The notes under the pieces are model-generated. The model was not told the DNA's origin. It searched no databases and worked only from the letters and a program-made list of their open reading frames with translations. Made by a program: the position numbers and the translations under genes. This document shows positions 44,785 to 54,578 of a stretch of DNA of 64,000 nt, piece after piece. The DNA lies in NCBI GenBank assembly GCA_038531945.1, contig JBCBBH010000002.1, positions 847,511 through 911,510 of the forward strand. The letters run 5' to 3'. The DNA comes from CALBPI01 sp038531945. GTDB taxonomy: Bacteria > Pseudomonadota > Gammaproteobacteria > Steroidobacterales > Woeseiaceae. Every line of letters begins with the position of its first letter. Within the stretch, counting starts at the first letter, position 1.

Positions 44785-46116
44785 ATGAATCTCCGAATTC
44801 TTGGTCTGGCAATGTGGTCACTGGTGACGTCGGCATGCGCGGACACCCGTATCGCAGAACTCTCCAATGGCACTGACGTGACGCCGCCTTTGAGCGGCAT
44901 TCAGATCAGCCTTCTGGAGTCCGGTAGACCAGCGGAAAGCATCGCGACGGGCTTTGCACAGCTCGAAGTTGACGGTTCGATACCGTTGCGTGCCGATCAT
45001 AAAGTGCGGATCGCATCGATTTCGAAACTGGTGGTGGCCATTGGCGTCATGCGGCTTGTCGAGTCAGGTCAATTAGGTCTCGATACGGATGTTTCGGAAT
45101 ACCTGGGTTGGCGGCTGAGGAACCCCGCGTTTCCTGAATCGACGATAACTGCGAGGCAGCTGCTGGCGCATACGTCCTCCGTGCGAGATGGCTCGCGATA
45201 CTTTGTCAAAGCGGGGCAGGGAGGATTGCGCGATTTCTTTGATCCAGAGTCCGCGCTGTGGGAGGGCGGATCGCACTTTGCGAGTGAAGCGGGGCGCGCT
45301 CCCGGACAGTTTTTTCTGTATTCGAACCTGGGGTTCGGGTTGCTTGGGACTGTGATCGAGCGAGTGTCGGGGGAACGCTTTGATCAATTCATGGCGCGTG
45401 AGGTTCTCGAACCACTCGGATTGAGCGCGAGCTTCAGCGCTTGCGATATCGCCGCGACACAACGCGCTGCGGCGTTTCGCAAACGTCCAGTTAGCAGCAA
45501 CGAGTGGGATCCGGACGGGCCCTGGGTCGCTCAAGTCGATGGTGGTGAGCCGCAGTGCTTTTATGGGATGAGTGATGTCGACGATCCATCGGCTTTTCTC
45601 GACCAGTACGAACCCGGCACGAACGCCAGTCTGTTTTCACCACAAGGTGGCTTGCGTGCCAGCGCGGATGATCTGGTGCGCGTCCTCGCGATGTTTGCAG
45701 CAGGCGGCGAATGGGATGGCGTACGTGTGCTGCAGAAAGCGACGGTTGCCCAAATGCTCGAACCGCAATGGATGTTCGATTCCAACAATGGCCAATCCGC
45801 GGGTGAGGCCGAACCGAATGGCCCGACGGAAGGGCTGATGACAAGCTACGGGCTGTCGGTTCACAGAATCGATATGCGGGCATGGGGGTTCACGGACGGA
45901 CCGGAGCATTTGGTCGGTCATCTGGGCGAAGCCTACGGCGTCTTGAGTCTCGCGTTGTATGACCCGGAATCGGGAGATGGCATCGCGAGCATCATCACCG
46001 GTACGGGCGACAACCCGGCGAAATCACCGGGTCATAGCCCGTTGTATCGAATCGAGGAAGAGGTGTTGCATTGGTGGCTGGGTCGCTCGAAAGCCGCGAA
46101 AGCGTCGGGCAGATAG
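44785..46116 (+). CDS. Serine hydrolase, beta-lactamase family, lipoprotein
   Basis: From ATG 44785 the product has 443 residues and a signal ending TSAC (lipobox). Motifs: SISK (S-x-x-K), YSNLGFG (Y-x-N) and a C-terminal HLGEAYG in place of KTG. It is the third family member in the window. An upstream in-frame start at 44704 would add 27 charged residues before the signal. Function: periplasmic esterase/peptidase-like hydrolase of unknown substrate. Confidence 0.85.
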   Translation: MNLRILGLAMWSLVTSACADTRIAELSNGTDVTPPLSGIQISLLESGRPAESIATGFAQLEVDGSIPLRADHKVRIASISKLVVAIGVMRLVESGQLGLDTDVSEYLGWRLRNPAFPESTITARQLLAHTSSVRDGSRYFVKAGQGGLRDFFDPESALWEGGSHFASEAGRAPGQFFLYSNLGFGLLGTVIERVSGERFDQFMAREVLEPLGLSASFSACDIAATQRAAAFRKRPVSSNEWDPDGPWVAQVDGGEPQCFYGMSDVDDPSAFLDQYEPGTNASLFSPQGGLRASADDLVRVLAMFAAGGEWDGVRVLQKATVAQMLEPQWMFDSNNGQSAGEAEPNGPTEGLMTSYGLSVHRIDMRAWGFTDGPEHLVGHLGEAYGVLSLALYDPESGDGIASIITGTGDNPAKSPGHSPLYRIEEEVLHWWLGRSKAAKASGR

Positions 46117-46166
46117 CACGCCAGAGGCCGAATGCGCTGCTTGTCGCGGCGCAATATCTCGACGTA

Positions 46167-46181
46167 TGTAATAATATTGCA
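46167..46181. promoter_or_regulatory. Putative Zur box upstream of the metal gene cluster
   Basis: TGTAATAATATTGCA is a near-palindrome (TGYAATA-N-TATTRCA) 66 bases before the MerC-like start. By eye it agrees at about 13 of 17 positions with the gammaproteobacterial Zur consensus centred on ATGTTATAATATAACAT. Zur represses zinc-uptake genes when zinc is plentiful. The call rests on this resemblance and on the gene content downstream. Confidence 0.5.
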
Positions 46182-46246
46182 CTGACAAAGGTTCTTGCTT
46201 CGAAAAGTACCTAGATCCGCGAAATCAACTTCCCGAGATACCTGAA

Positions 46247-46636
46247 ATGTCATCAAATCAATCGGTAAATTCGCCGTCCGATGGCGCGGTAGATGTTTAC
46301 GCAGCCTCCGCGGCGATGCTTTGTTTGGTGCACTGCGTGGCCGGAACGGTGGCGCTGCTAATGTCGTTGTCGTTGCCTTTCCTCGAGAACGAGCTGTTTC
46401 ACAAGGCGCTCGTGGTCCTTACGGTACCGGCGACGCTCTACGTTATGGTCGCCGAATGGCGTGCTGGCAATCCGACAATGTCGGTGATTGCCATCGTTGG
46501 AATCGTCCTGCTGACAGCAGGGGCGTTTTATCCACCATTTGAATCTGTCGAAACACCAGTTACTGTTGCAGGCTCGCTGTTGGTTGCGACCGTGCATCTA
46601 CGGCGACTTCGGTTTCGAAAAAAATCTTCGGCATAG
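46247..46636 (+). CDS. MerC-like inner-membrane protein
   Basis: A 129-residue protein with four hydrophobic helices. The first helix carries AMLCLVHCVAGTVA, in which the LCLVHC pair matches the metal-binding cysteines of MerC mercury-uptake proteins. No mer operon is nearby, and MerC-like proteins also occur in zinc-responsive gene sets. It is first in a forward run with the ABC transporter genes (51-base gap) and follows the Zur-like site. Confidence 0.8.
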   Translation: MSSNQSVNSPSDGAVDVYAASAAMLCLVHCVAGTVALLMSLSLPFLENELFHKALVVLTVPATLYVMVAEWRAGNPTMSVIAIVGIVLLTAGAFYPPFESVETPVTVAGSLLVATVHLRRLRFRKKSSA

Positions 46637-46687
46637 CGGTGCAGCGCGGAACTTCCGCGACTGCGGAACATCCACAATAAAGACAAT

Positions 46688-47332
46688 ATGGATGCGATCA
46701 CGGTAAATAATTTGAGGTTCGGCTACGGTGATTCGGCCGTCGTCGACATCCGGGACTTCACGCTTGGTGCGGGCCAGAGTGTGGCCGTAATCGGTCCGTC
46801 CGGCTGTGGGAAATCGACCTTCATGCATCTGCTCGCCGGTCTTCTGCGTGCAGACAGCGGTGAGATTCAGATCCAGGGGCAGAGCCTGTCGGATCTCAAT
46901 GACGGTCAGATGGACAAGTTCCGCGGGAGCACGATCGGATTGGTGCTGCAACGCTTTCACCTGATCCGGTCGATTTCGATCCGACAGAATCTTCTGTTAG
47001 CCCATCGCCTGTCCGGGAGTAAATCGTCGATAGCGACGGTCGATGAGGTGATCCAGCGCCTGAATATTGATGGCATCAAGCATCAACGCCCGAACGAAGT
47101 CAGTTATGGACAAGCGCAGCGTGCAGCGATCGCACGTGCAGTTCTGCATCGTCCGAAGTTGGTACTTGCTGATGAACCCACATCGGCACTGGATGACGAC
47201 AATGCGTCGGACGCGATTCAACTATTGAAAGACACAGTGGCCGAGAGTGGCGCTGCGTTGATGGTCGTGACACACGATCAGCGTATCCGTGGCACGTTAG
47301 ATCGAGACTACGATTTCGGAGCGACACCATGA
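46688..47332 (+). CDS. ABC transporter ATP-binding protein (MacB/LolD type)
   Basis: A 214-residue ATPase with Walker A GPSGCGKST, Q-loop VLQRFHLI, signature VSYGQAQR, Walker B LVLADEPTSALDD and H-loop VVTHDQ. The signature departs from the usual LSGGQ, but the essential Gly and Gln are kept. The LolD/MacB resemblance and the following FtsX-type permease indicate a mechanotransmission-type ABC system rather than a substrate importer. The stop overlaps the permease start as ATGA. Confidence 0.9.
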   Translation: MDAITVNNLRFGYGDSAVVDIRDFTLGAGQSVAVIGPSGCGKSTFMHLLAGLLRADSGEIQIQGQSLSDLNDGQMDKFRGSTIGLVLQRFHLIRSISIRQNLLLAHRLSGSKSSIATVDEVIQRLNIDGIKHQRPNEVSYGQAQRAAIARAVLHRPKLVLADEPTSALDDDNASDAIQLLKDTVAESGAALMVVTHDQRIRGTLDRDYDFGATP

Positions 47333-48816
47333 GTTGGTTTCGCCTGTCTCTAGCCAACTTGCTGCAGTCGCCAATCGCCTCGACAGTGAACGTCATCCTG
47401 ATGGCACTGGGAACCGCCAGCATCGTCTTGCTGATGCTGGTTAGTTCACAGATTTCTGAGACCGTGTCACGGGATGCGCGCGATATTGATCTTGTCTTGG
47501 GCGCCAAGGGAAGTCCTGTTCAACTGATCTTGTCGGCGGTCTACCACGCGGACACACCGCCCGGGAACATCAATCTGGCCGAAGCGCGCCGCTGGGCGGA
47601 GGATCGACGGGTCGAAACAGCGATTCCGCTATCGCTGGGCGATAGCTACCGCCAGTTTCGGGTGGTTGGAACGACTGAGGACTATGCGGCCCTCTACGAC
47701 GCTGAGCTCGTCAGTGGTGATTGGTGGTCGCGATCGATGCAGGTGGTCATCGGATCGCAGGTCGCCGCGGATACAGGGTTGTCGCTGAACCAAAGATTCG
47801 AGAGTGCACACGGTTTTTCCGATCAGGGTCATACGCATGACTCCGAATTTGAAGTCGTCGGGCTGCTTGAGCCGACTGGCACGGTCCTGGATCGTCTGAT
47901 CCTGACCTCATTGGAAAGTGTCTGGGATGTCCACGACGAGAGCGCTCACGCCGATGATGATCATGAAGCACATGAAGATGTGGATCACGATGCGCATGAT
48001 CATGACGAAGACGAGCACGACCACAAAGCGCATGAAGACGAAGACCACGATGTGCATGATCATGACGAAGACGAGCATGACCACGAAGCGCATGAAGATG
48101 AAGACCACGATGCGCATGATCATGACGAAGACGAGCACGACCACGAAGCGCATGAAGATGAAGACCACGATGCGCATGATCATGACGAAGACGAGCACGA
48201 CCACGAAGCGCACGAAGATGAGGACCATGACGGACATGGCCACGACTCGCATGAACGTGATGAGTCGACGCTGGAGGTTACTGCATACCTTCTAAAATAT
48301 CGGTCGGCAGTGTCTGCTGCCTCCTTCCCGAGGCAAGTCAACACAACGAGTAACCTGATGGCAGCGGCGCCGGCCGTAGAGGTCAATCGCGTACTTCAGT
48401 TGGTCGGTTTCGGAATTGACGGATTGCGTCTGTTCGCTTGGGTGTTGATTGCATCCGCGGCGCTATCGATTTTCGCAGCACTGTACGGGTCACTGCATGC
48501 ACGTCGCGGCGATATCGCGATGTTGCGGTGTCTGGGCGCCACGCGCTGGCAGGTGTTCTACACATTGATTCTGGAAGGAATACTGCTGACGACCGCAGGA
48601 GTTCTTGTGGGTCTGGTTTGCGGGCATCTCCTGGTCGAAACCCTGGCGCAATGGCTGGAAAGCGCCCGTGGTGTTGCGTTCACGGGCTTCACTTGGCTGT
48701 CCGAGGAAACCTTTTTGTTGATTGGACTTCTAATAGTTGGAATCATTGCGGCTGCGGTCCCGGCCATTCAGGCCTACCGGACCGACGTCGCGCGAACACT
48801 TGCAGAGGTTGGTTGA
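47329..48816 (+). CDS. FtsX/MacB-type ABC permease with a long His/Asp/Glu-rich periplasmic insert
   Basis: A 495-residue permease: helix 1 (~18-40), a large periplasmic domain, then three helices from ~365 onward (LFAWVLIASAALSIFAALYGS, ILLTTAGVLVGLVCGHLL, LLIVGIIAAAVPAI), the FtsX layout. Residues ~205-310 are an insert made almost only of His, Asp, Glu and Ala, built from 20-residue repeats (HDHDEDEHDHEAHEDEDHDA). Such runs bind Zn2+ and similar ions. Related Zur-controlled ABC sets exist in Pseudomonas (zrmABCD). The partner ATPase and the DUF3299-like protein flank it with 4-base overlap and 2-base gap. Confidence 0.88.
   Translation: MSWFRLSLANLLQSPIASTVNVILMALGTASIVLLMLVSSQISETVSRDARDIDLVLGAKGSPVQLILSAVYHADTPPGNINLAEARRWAEDRRVETAIPLSLGDSYRQFRVVGTTEDYAALYDAELVSGDWWSRSMQVVIGSQVAADTGLSLNQRFESAHGFSDQGHTHDSEFEVVGLLEPTGTVLDRLILTSLESVWDVHDESAHADDDHEAHEDVDHDAHDHDEDEHDHKAHEDEDHDVHDHDEDEHDHEAHEDEDHDAHDHDEDEHDHEAHEDEDHDAHDHDEDEHDHEAHEDEDHDGHGHDSHERDESTLEVTAYLLKYRSAVSAASFPRQVNTTSNLMAAAPAVEVNRVLQLVGFGIDGLRLFAWVLIASAALSIFAALYGSLHARRGDIAMLRCLGATRWQVFYTLILEGILLTTAGVLVGLVCGHLLVETLAQWLESARGVAFTGFTWLSEETFLLIGLLIVGIIAAAVPAIQAYRTDVARTLAEVG
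47961..48240 (+). repeat. 60-bp tandem repeat coding for the metal-binding insert
   Basis: Four near-identical 60-bp units lie at 48001-48060, 48061-48120, 48121-48180 and 48181-48240, with a partial, diverged unit before them (~47961-48000). The last unit is the most changed. The unit length is a multiple of 3, so copy-number changes would keep the frame. Confidence 0.93.
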
Positions 48817-48818
48817 AC

Positions 48819-49721
48819 ATGCGTTTCACAGGTCGGCTTGCGGTTTTTCTGCCGTTGACGCTGCTCGTCGTTAGCCCCGCGAGCGGTCAGTCTGCAGAGA
48901 CTGGACAAACCCTGAACGGTGGTTTGAGTGAGGAGGAAATGACGGTCGAACCGTCGCTGGATTCCATTCTGCTGCCCGACACCAAAGCGGTAGATGCGGC
49001 TGACGTAGACACCGTTGTCGTGACGCCACTCGTTCGCGGCGGGTATCTAGACATGAATGGGCGACTGACAATCGATGTATTGGAGCGTGATCAAGCGCCG
49101 CTGGCGCTTCAGGTCATGACGCCGAGAGGGGACCCCGTCGTGGGTGCGACCGTCGAGTTTTCCGTTGTAGGGGACAGCACCATCTCGGAGTTAGAGGGAA
49201 CCACCGGGTTCGTGACGGACGATTACGGAATCGCTGAGTTTTCGGTTTACACCGGAGCGATGAATATCGATGTCGTGACCGCCGAAATCGGCGAAACCAA
49301 GATCGATATCGTCATCAATGTCATCAGCCGCCTGGCGCTTACGGCACCGGAACTGCCGGTTGTCGAGAATTTGGTTCAGTGGTCTGAGTTGATGCAGACT
49401 AGCTTGCGCTATGAGAGTCAGGAGTTGATCGCAGATTTCCCTGAGATCATTTCCAGTCGTGCTGGCGATACGGTCCGGATTGCAGGGTTTATGCTTCCGC
49501 TGCAGACTGGATCGGAGCAACAGTGGTTCTTACTGACCAGTGCGCCACCGCACTGTTTCTTTGATATCCCGGGCGGACCCGTAGGCACTGTCGAGGTTTT
49601 GGCACCCAACGGCGTTGAGCTGGCCTGGGATCCCGTGGTCGTGGAAGGGCGCTTTGAGCCAATCGAGAAAGGCGAGGGCACCGTGTATCGCTTGCACGAT
49701 GCAAAGCTGGTCAAGCGCTGA
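48819..49721 (+). CDS. Exported DUF3299-like protein with an Ig-like domain
   Basis: ATG 48819 lies 2 bases after the permease stop. The 300-residue protein has a signal peptide (ending ASGQSAE), then an invasin/bacterial Ig-like segment (APLALQVMTPRGDPVVGATVEFSVVGD..., ~85-170), and a C-terminal domain (RIAGFMLPLQ, WFLLTSAPPHCFFDIPGG, PVVVEGRF) that fits DUF3299, a family of exported proteins often beside MacB-like transporters. It probably acts with the ABC pair in the periplasm. A far longer in-frame reading from 48438 overlaps the permease and is rejected. Confidence 0.8.
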   Translation: MRFTGRLAVFLPLTLLVVSPASGQSAETGQTLNGGLSEEEMTVEPSLDSILLPDTKAVDAADVDTVVVTPLVRGGYLDMNGRLTIDVLERDQAPLALQVMTPRGDPVVGATVEFSVVGDSTISELEGTTGFVTDDYGIAEFSVYTGAMNIDVVTAEIGETKIDIVINVISRLALTAPELPVVENLVQWSELMQTSLRYESQELIADFPEIISSRAGDTVRIAGFMLPLQTGSEQQWFLLTSAPPHCFFDIPGGPVGTVEVLAPNGVELAWDPVVVEGRFEPIEKGEGTVYRLHDAKLVKR

Positions 49722-50086
49722 GCGCCATCAATCTGATCGAAACGGTTTGCTAACGACAGAACCTACTGTCATTAGTCACTTCCCCTACTGGTTTCAACAT
49801 TTGTTTTGCGGCTGAGTCGGTTCTGGGGCGACTAGAGTCAGATCAGGACGATCCGACGTCTCGCGCGTTACTGCAATTGATTCATTTCGTTGGCGAGCAG
49901 CAGCAGGGCGGCACAGAATTGTACCTGTCTCACCATTCGCTGCGAGACAGGACTGATTTGTTTCCGTCGACGTTTGTGGTTCGTTCCGATTCGCTATTCG
50001 CGGTATGTTCGGAAATCTGACGAATTGCCGTGCTATCGGATGTTCCGCTTTTCTACGATCAATTGGCTGACAAGACTTTGCCAGAT
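49722..50086. other. 365-bp gap between convergent metal genes, no supported gene
   Basis: Short open frames on both strands lack starts, ribosome sites and recognisable products. One + frame stays open from about 49750 to 50020 but offers no early start codon, so it may be a decayed fragment. No hairpin with a T run stands out. Confidence 0.4.
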
Positions 50087-51238
<1,152 letters not shown>

Positions 51239-51358
51239 AGTATGTTCCGCTTGTCTGTAGGCACCGAAGTCTCCAGTCAGAAGATCCAGACCGGGTTGAC
51301 CCCTGGCGCAATCACAACCCACATTGTCAACTTACTGTGTTTGTCCTACCGTTGCGCC

Positions 51359-52168
51359 ATGTCATCTAGATTTTTGTTGTCCGTGCCGCTTGCAGTCGTT
51401 GCTTTCGGTGTCCTGATCCTTGCGACCATCGGTGTCGCTGCGGCACATCCAGACGATGAGATGTGCGAGCCGTGGGTCCAGTCCATTAACCCGGTTCTCT
51501 GTCAACAACTGGCCGATATGGATCGGGGTGGTCGCGACGTCGTTAACCGCGATGGCCTGCCTTCTATCGACGAGCAGGGGAACGCGGGTTTCTGGGGCAC
51601 GCTCGCAGGCAACGTATTAATTGGCCTGGATCATATCCTCCCCGGCGGACTCGACCACATTCTGTTTGTCCTCGCGGTTGTCATGAGCATCCAGAACGTA
51701 CGTACGCTAGTGATTCTCATCTCCATGTTCACTCTGGCGCATTCCGTTTCTCTGGCACTCGTGGCTTTCGGATTTCCGTCCCCACCGAGCCAATTCGTCG
51801 AACCCCTGATCGCAGCTTCAATAGTCTACGTGGCTCTCGAGAATCTGATTCGAAAAAAGAAGCCTCGCCATCGCTGGTTTGTCATCTTCCTATTCGGTTT
51901 GTTGCACGGCTTTGGTTTCGCGTCGTTTTTCTCCGACCTGGATACCCCCGTCGCAACATTTGTTCCCGCGATCATCGGATTCAACTTCGGCGTTGAAGTT
52001 GGCCAGCTATGCGTCGTTGTCGTTGCCTTAATTGCGCTTACCGTCTTGCGCCATATTGGCGAGGCGCAACAGCAGCCGCAGAAATTCGTGCGTCCTACCC
52101 AGTTCGCGACTTCGGCACTGATTGCCTGTGTCGGTAGTTGGTTCATTATCGAGCGCGTTTTTCTTTGA
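51359..52168 (+). CDS. HupE/UreJ-family metal permease
   Basis: ATG 51359 begins a 269-residue protein with a signal sequence ending VAAAHPDDE. The mature part has the HupE/UreJ_2 motifs GGLDHILFVLAVV and FGLLHGFGFASFF, whose His and Asp residues lie in membrane helices, plus six or so helices. Relatives move nickel or cobalt, and subsets are predicted zinc- or Zur-linked. It is divergent from the COG0523 GTPase gene, 120 bases apart, so both probably share regulation. Confidence 0.88.
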   Translation: MSSRFLLSVPLAVVAFGVLILATIGVAAAHPDDEMCEPWVQSINPVLCQQLADMDRGGRDVVNRDGLPSIDEQGNAGFWGTLAGNVLIGLDHILPGGLDHILFVLAVVMSIQNVRTLVILISMFTLAHSVSLALVAFGFPSPPSQFVEPLIAASIVYVALENLIRKKKPRHRWFVIFLFGLLHGFGFASFFSDLDTPVATFVPAIIGFNFGVEVGQLCVVVVALIALTVLRHIGEAQQQPQKFVRPTQFATSALIACVGSWFIIERVFL

Positions 52169-52216
52169 GCTAACTGTGCGACTCACCTCTGTGGTCTGAC
52201 AAGTCTAGGCCGCCAG

Positions 52217-54400
52217 CTAATCGCCGTCGGCTTCGGCGGCAAATCCACGACCTTCAAGCAGCGGACCGATGTCCGGGTCGCGACCGCGGAATCTGCGATA
52301 CAGCTCATCGGCTTCCATCAGGCCTCCCGCTTCGTAGACCCATTTTTTCAGGCGCGCAGCGGTCTCGGGATCAAAAATATCTTCCGCTTCCTTGAACGCT
52401 GCGAACCCATCGCTGTCGAGAATTTCTGACCACAGGTACGCGTAGTAACCGGCAGAGTATCCACCCGCAAAAATGTGGCTGAAGTATTGGGAACGATAGC
52501 GAGGTTCGATTTCGTCGATCAGACCGTACTCATCAAGCACTTGCTCTTCGAAGGCGGTTGCATCGGTGATTGCCGCAGCTTCCTCTTCCGTCAACATATG
52601 CCAGCGCAGGTCCAGTAGCGCTGCAGCGATGAATTCAGTGGTGCGGAAACCTTCGCCGTGGTTTGCCGCGGCCAGCATTCGCTCGACCAACGGTTCTGGC
52701 AGGACCTCATCCGTTTCATAATGCCGCGCGTAGATTTCCAACATCTCGGGTTCCGAGACCCAGTGCTCGAGGATTTGCGCAGGAAACTCTGTGTAATCCC
52801 GCGGCCCATCGACGCCAGAGAATGTTGAGTAGTCAATCTGGGTGATGGCGCCGTGCAGGCCATGTCCAAACTCATGGAAAAGTGTTGAGACTTCATCGAA
52901 GCGCAGCAGACTCGGTCGCCCTTCGGGCGGTTTCGTCAGGTTCAAGTTGTTCGTCACGATCGGGCGAATCGGCGTGTTGTCGATGTTCGATGCCGGTCGG
53001 TAGGAACTCATCCAGGCACCGCCACGTTTTGAGTCGCGCGCGAACATATCGAAGAAAAACACACCAAGATGTTCGCCATCGGGATCACGAACATCGAACG
53101 CGGCGACCGTCTCGTTCCAGACCGGGACGTCAAGCGGCTCAAATGTGACGCCGAATAGGCGCGTTGCTAGCTCAAACGCGCCATTGCGTACATTACTCAG
53201 TTCGAAATAGGGCTTGAGTGTGTTCTCGTCAATGTCGTACCGCTGCTTGCGGATCTTCTCTGAGTAGTGCCACCAGTCGTGTCCAGCGAAATCCACATCG
53301 TCGCCTGCCAATGCCTGCATGTCGGCGCGATCCAATTTTGCTTGCGCGAGGCCGGGACGCCAGACCTTCAGCAGAAACTCTTCGGCATTTTTTGGTGTCC
53401 GTGCCATGTTGTATTCGAGGATGTAGTGTGCGTGCGACGGGTACCCCAGCAATGCCGCGCGGCGCGCTCTTAGTTGGGCAATTTTCACGGCCAGTGGACC
53501 ATTGTCATTGGCGCCATCGCTGGCTCTCAATCGATAGCCGTCAAAGAGTTTCGAGCGAAGCTCGCGATTCTCGGACTGCGTCATGAACGTCTCGAAAACC
53601 GATCGATCGAGCGTAGCTACCCAAGCATTTCTGGAGTCGTCCCAAATACTGTTCTTGAAGTCTTCCGTCAGGCCGGCGGTGTCTTCTTCATCGGTAATCT
53701 CGAGTTCGTAGGATTTCGTTGAGCTCAGCAGATTTTGTGCAAACTTGGTGGTCAGTCCCGATAGCTCCTCGTTGATTTCAGCGACTTTCTGCTTCGTCGA
53801 TTCCTCAAGTTGTGCCCCCGCGCGAACGAACTGCCGATGCATCAACTCCAACAAACGTGCGTCCTGTTCATCGAGCTCAAGTTCGTCGCGAGCTTGATAC
53901 ACCGCGTCGACTCGCTGCCACAATTGATCATCGAGGACAATCTTGTCGGATTCGCGAGTCCATAACGGATAGATTATTCCCTGAAGCTCGCGTTTCTTGT
54001 CGTTGAGTTCTGTGCTCGTCAGAGAACCAAACACTAAACCCACTTTGGTCAACAAATCGCCGGACCGCTCTAGCGCGAGGATTGTGTTGTCGAAGGTCGG
54101 TGGCTCCGGATTGTTCGTGATGGCGTTAATTTCATCGCGCCGCAACGCCAGGCCATGTTTGAAGGCTGGCAGGAAATGCTCGTCTTGAATAACGTCAAAT
54201 GGCGGGCTGCCGAATGGCGTTGTCCACTCCTCCAGGAATGGATTGCCCTCGAGGTCTGCGGGATCGACGTTCAGTTCGTCGGCAGCGGCGAGGTCGATCC
54301 CGGTTTCGGTCGTGGGTGTGTCTGACTTATCTGAGCTGTCGGAACAGGCGGACAGCAGTGCAACGATGAGAGATAAGCCGATAAGGTGAGAGAGTTTCAT
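52217..54400 (-). CDS. M3 family metallopeptidase (Dcp/oligopeptidase-like), lipoprotein
   Basis: ATG 54400 has AGGAG 8 bases upstream; ATG 54406 would be too close. The 727-residue product has a lipoprotein signal (LLSACSD) and an acidic linker. HEFGHGLHG near residue 509 is the HExxH zinc site of M3 thimet-type peptidases, and the final ~100 residues (YAYLWSEILDSDGF) hold family-conserved residues. Such enzymes cut peptides as oligopeptidases or remove C-terminal dipeptides. The lipid anchor places it in the periplasm. Confidence 0.94.
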   Translation of the reverse strand: MKLSHLIGLSLIVALLSACSDSSDKSDTPTTETGIDLAAADELNVDPADLEGNPFLEEWTTPFGSPPFDVIQDEHFLPAFKHGLALRRDEINAITNNPEPPTFDNTILALERSGDLLTKVGLVFGSLTSTELNDKKRELQGIIYPLWTRESDKIVLDDQLWQRVDAVYQARDELELDEQDARLLELMHRQFVRAGAQLEESTKQKVAEINEELSGLTTKFAQNLLSSTKSYELEITDEEDTAGLTEDFKNSIWDDSRNAWVATLDRSVFETFMTQSENRELRSKLFDGYRLRASDGANDNGPLAVKIAQLRARRAALLGYPSHAHYILEYNMARTPKNAEEFLLKVWRPGLAQAKLDRADMQALAGDDVDFAGHDWWHYSEKIRKQRYDIDENTLKPYFELSNVRNGAFELATRLFGVTFEPLDVPVWNETVAAFDVRDPDGEHLGVFFFDMFARDSKRGGAWMSSYRPASNIDNTPIRPIVTNNLNLTKPPEGRPSLLRFDEVSTLFHEFGHGLHGAITQIDYSTFSGVDGPRDYTEFPAQILEHWVSEPEMLEIYARHYETDEVLPEPLVERMLAAANHGEGFRTTEFIAAALLDLRWHMLTEEEAAAITDATAFEEQVLDEYGLIDEIEPRYRSQYFSHIFAGGYSAGYYAYLWSEILDSDGFAAFKEAEDIFDPETAARLKKWVYEAGGLMEADELYRRFRGRDPDIGPLLEGRGFAAEADGD

Positions 54401-54578
54401 TCTCATACTCCTGGAGGGCTGCGTTTGGCAGCCGCGCGCGACAAAAAAAGGTTTCAACCTGCAACCGTATACCATTCCTGCGCTGACGGGAATGGGATTG
54501 ACGTGGGATCCGACCAACGTTCCGCTGGTCGAGATCGAAGTTAAGGCAGAAGTGCAGGCTGCAGACGCCTTAAGGAAA

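Noticed and set aside
48001..48240. Regular repeats considered as a CRISPR array
   Set aside because: Units are contiguous, in frame and without unique spacers; they are a coding tandem repeat.
47908..48252. Minus-strand frame that looks like a repetitive hydrophobic membrane protein
   Set aside because: It is the antisense reading of the His/Asp/Glu tandem repeat (codons for His/Asp reversed give Val/Met/Ile) and lies inside the permease gene.
48438..48818. Longer N-terminus for the DUF3299-like protein
   Set aside because: It would overlap the permease C-terminus in another frame; the start at 48819 has a signal peptide immediately after it.
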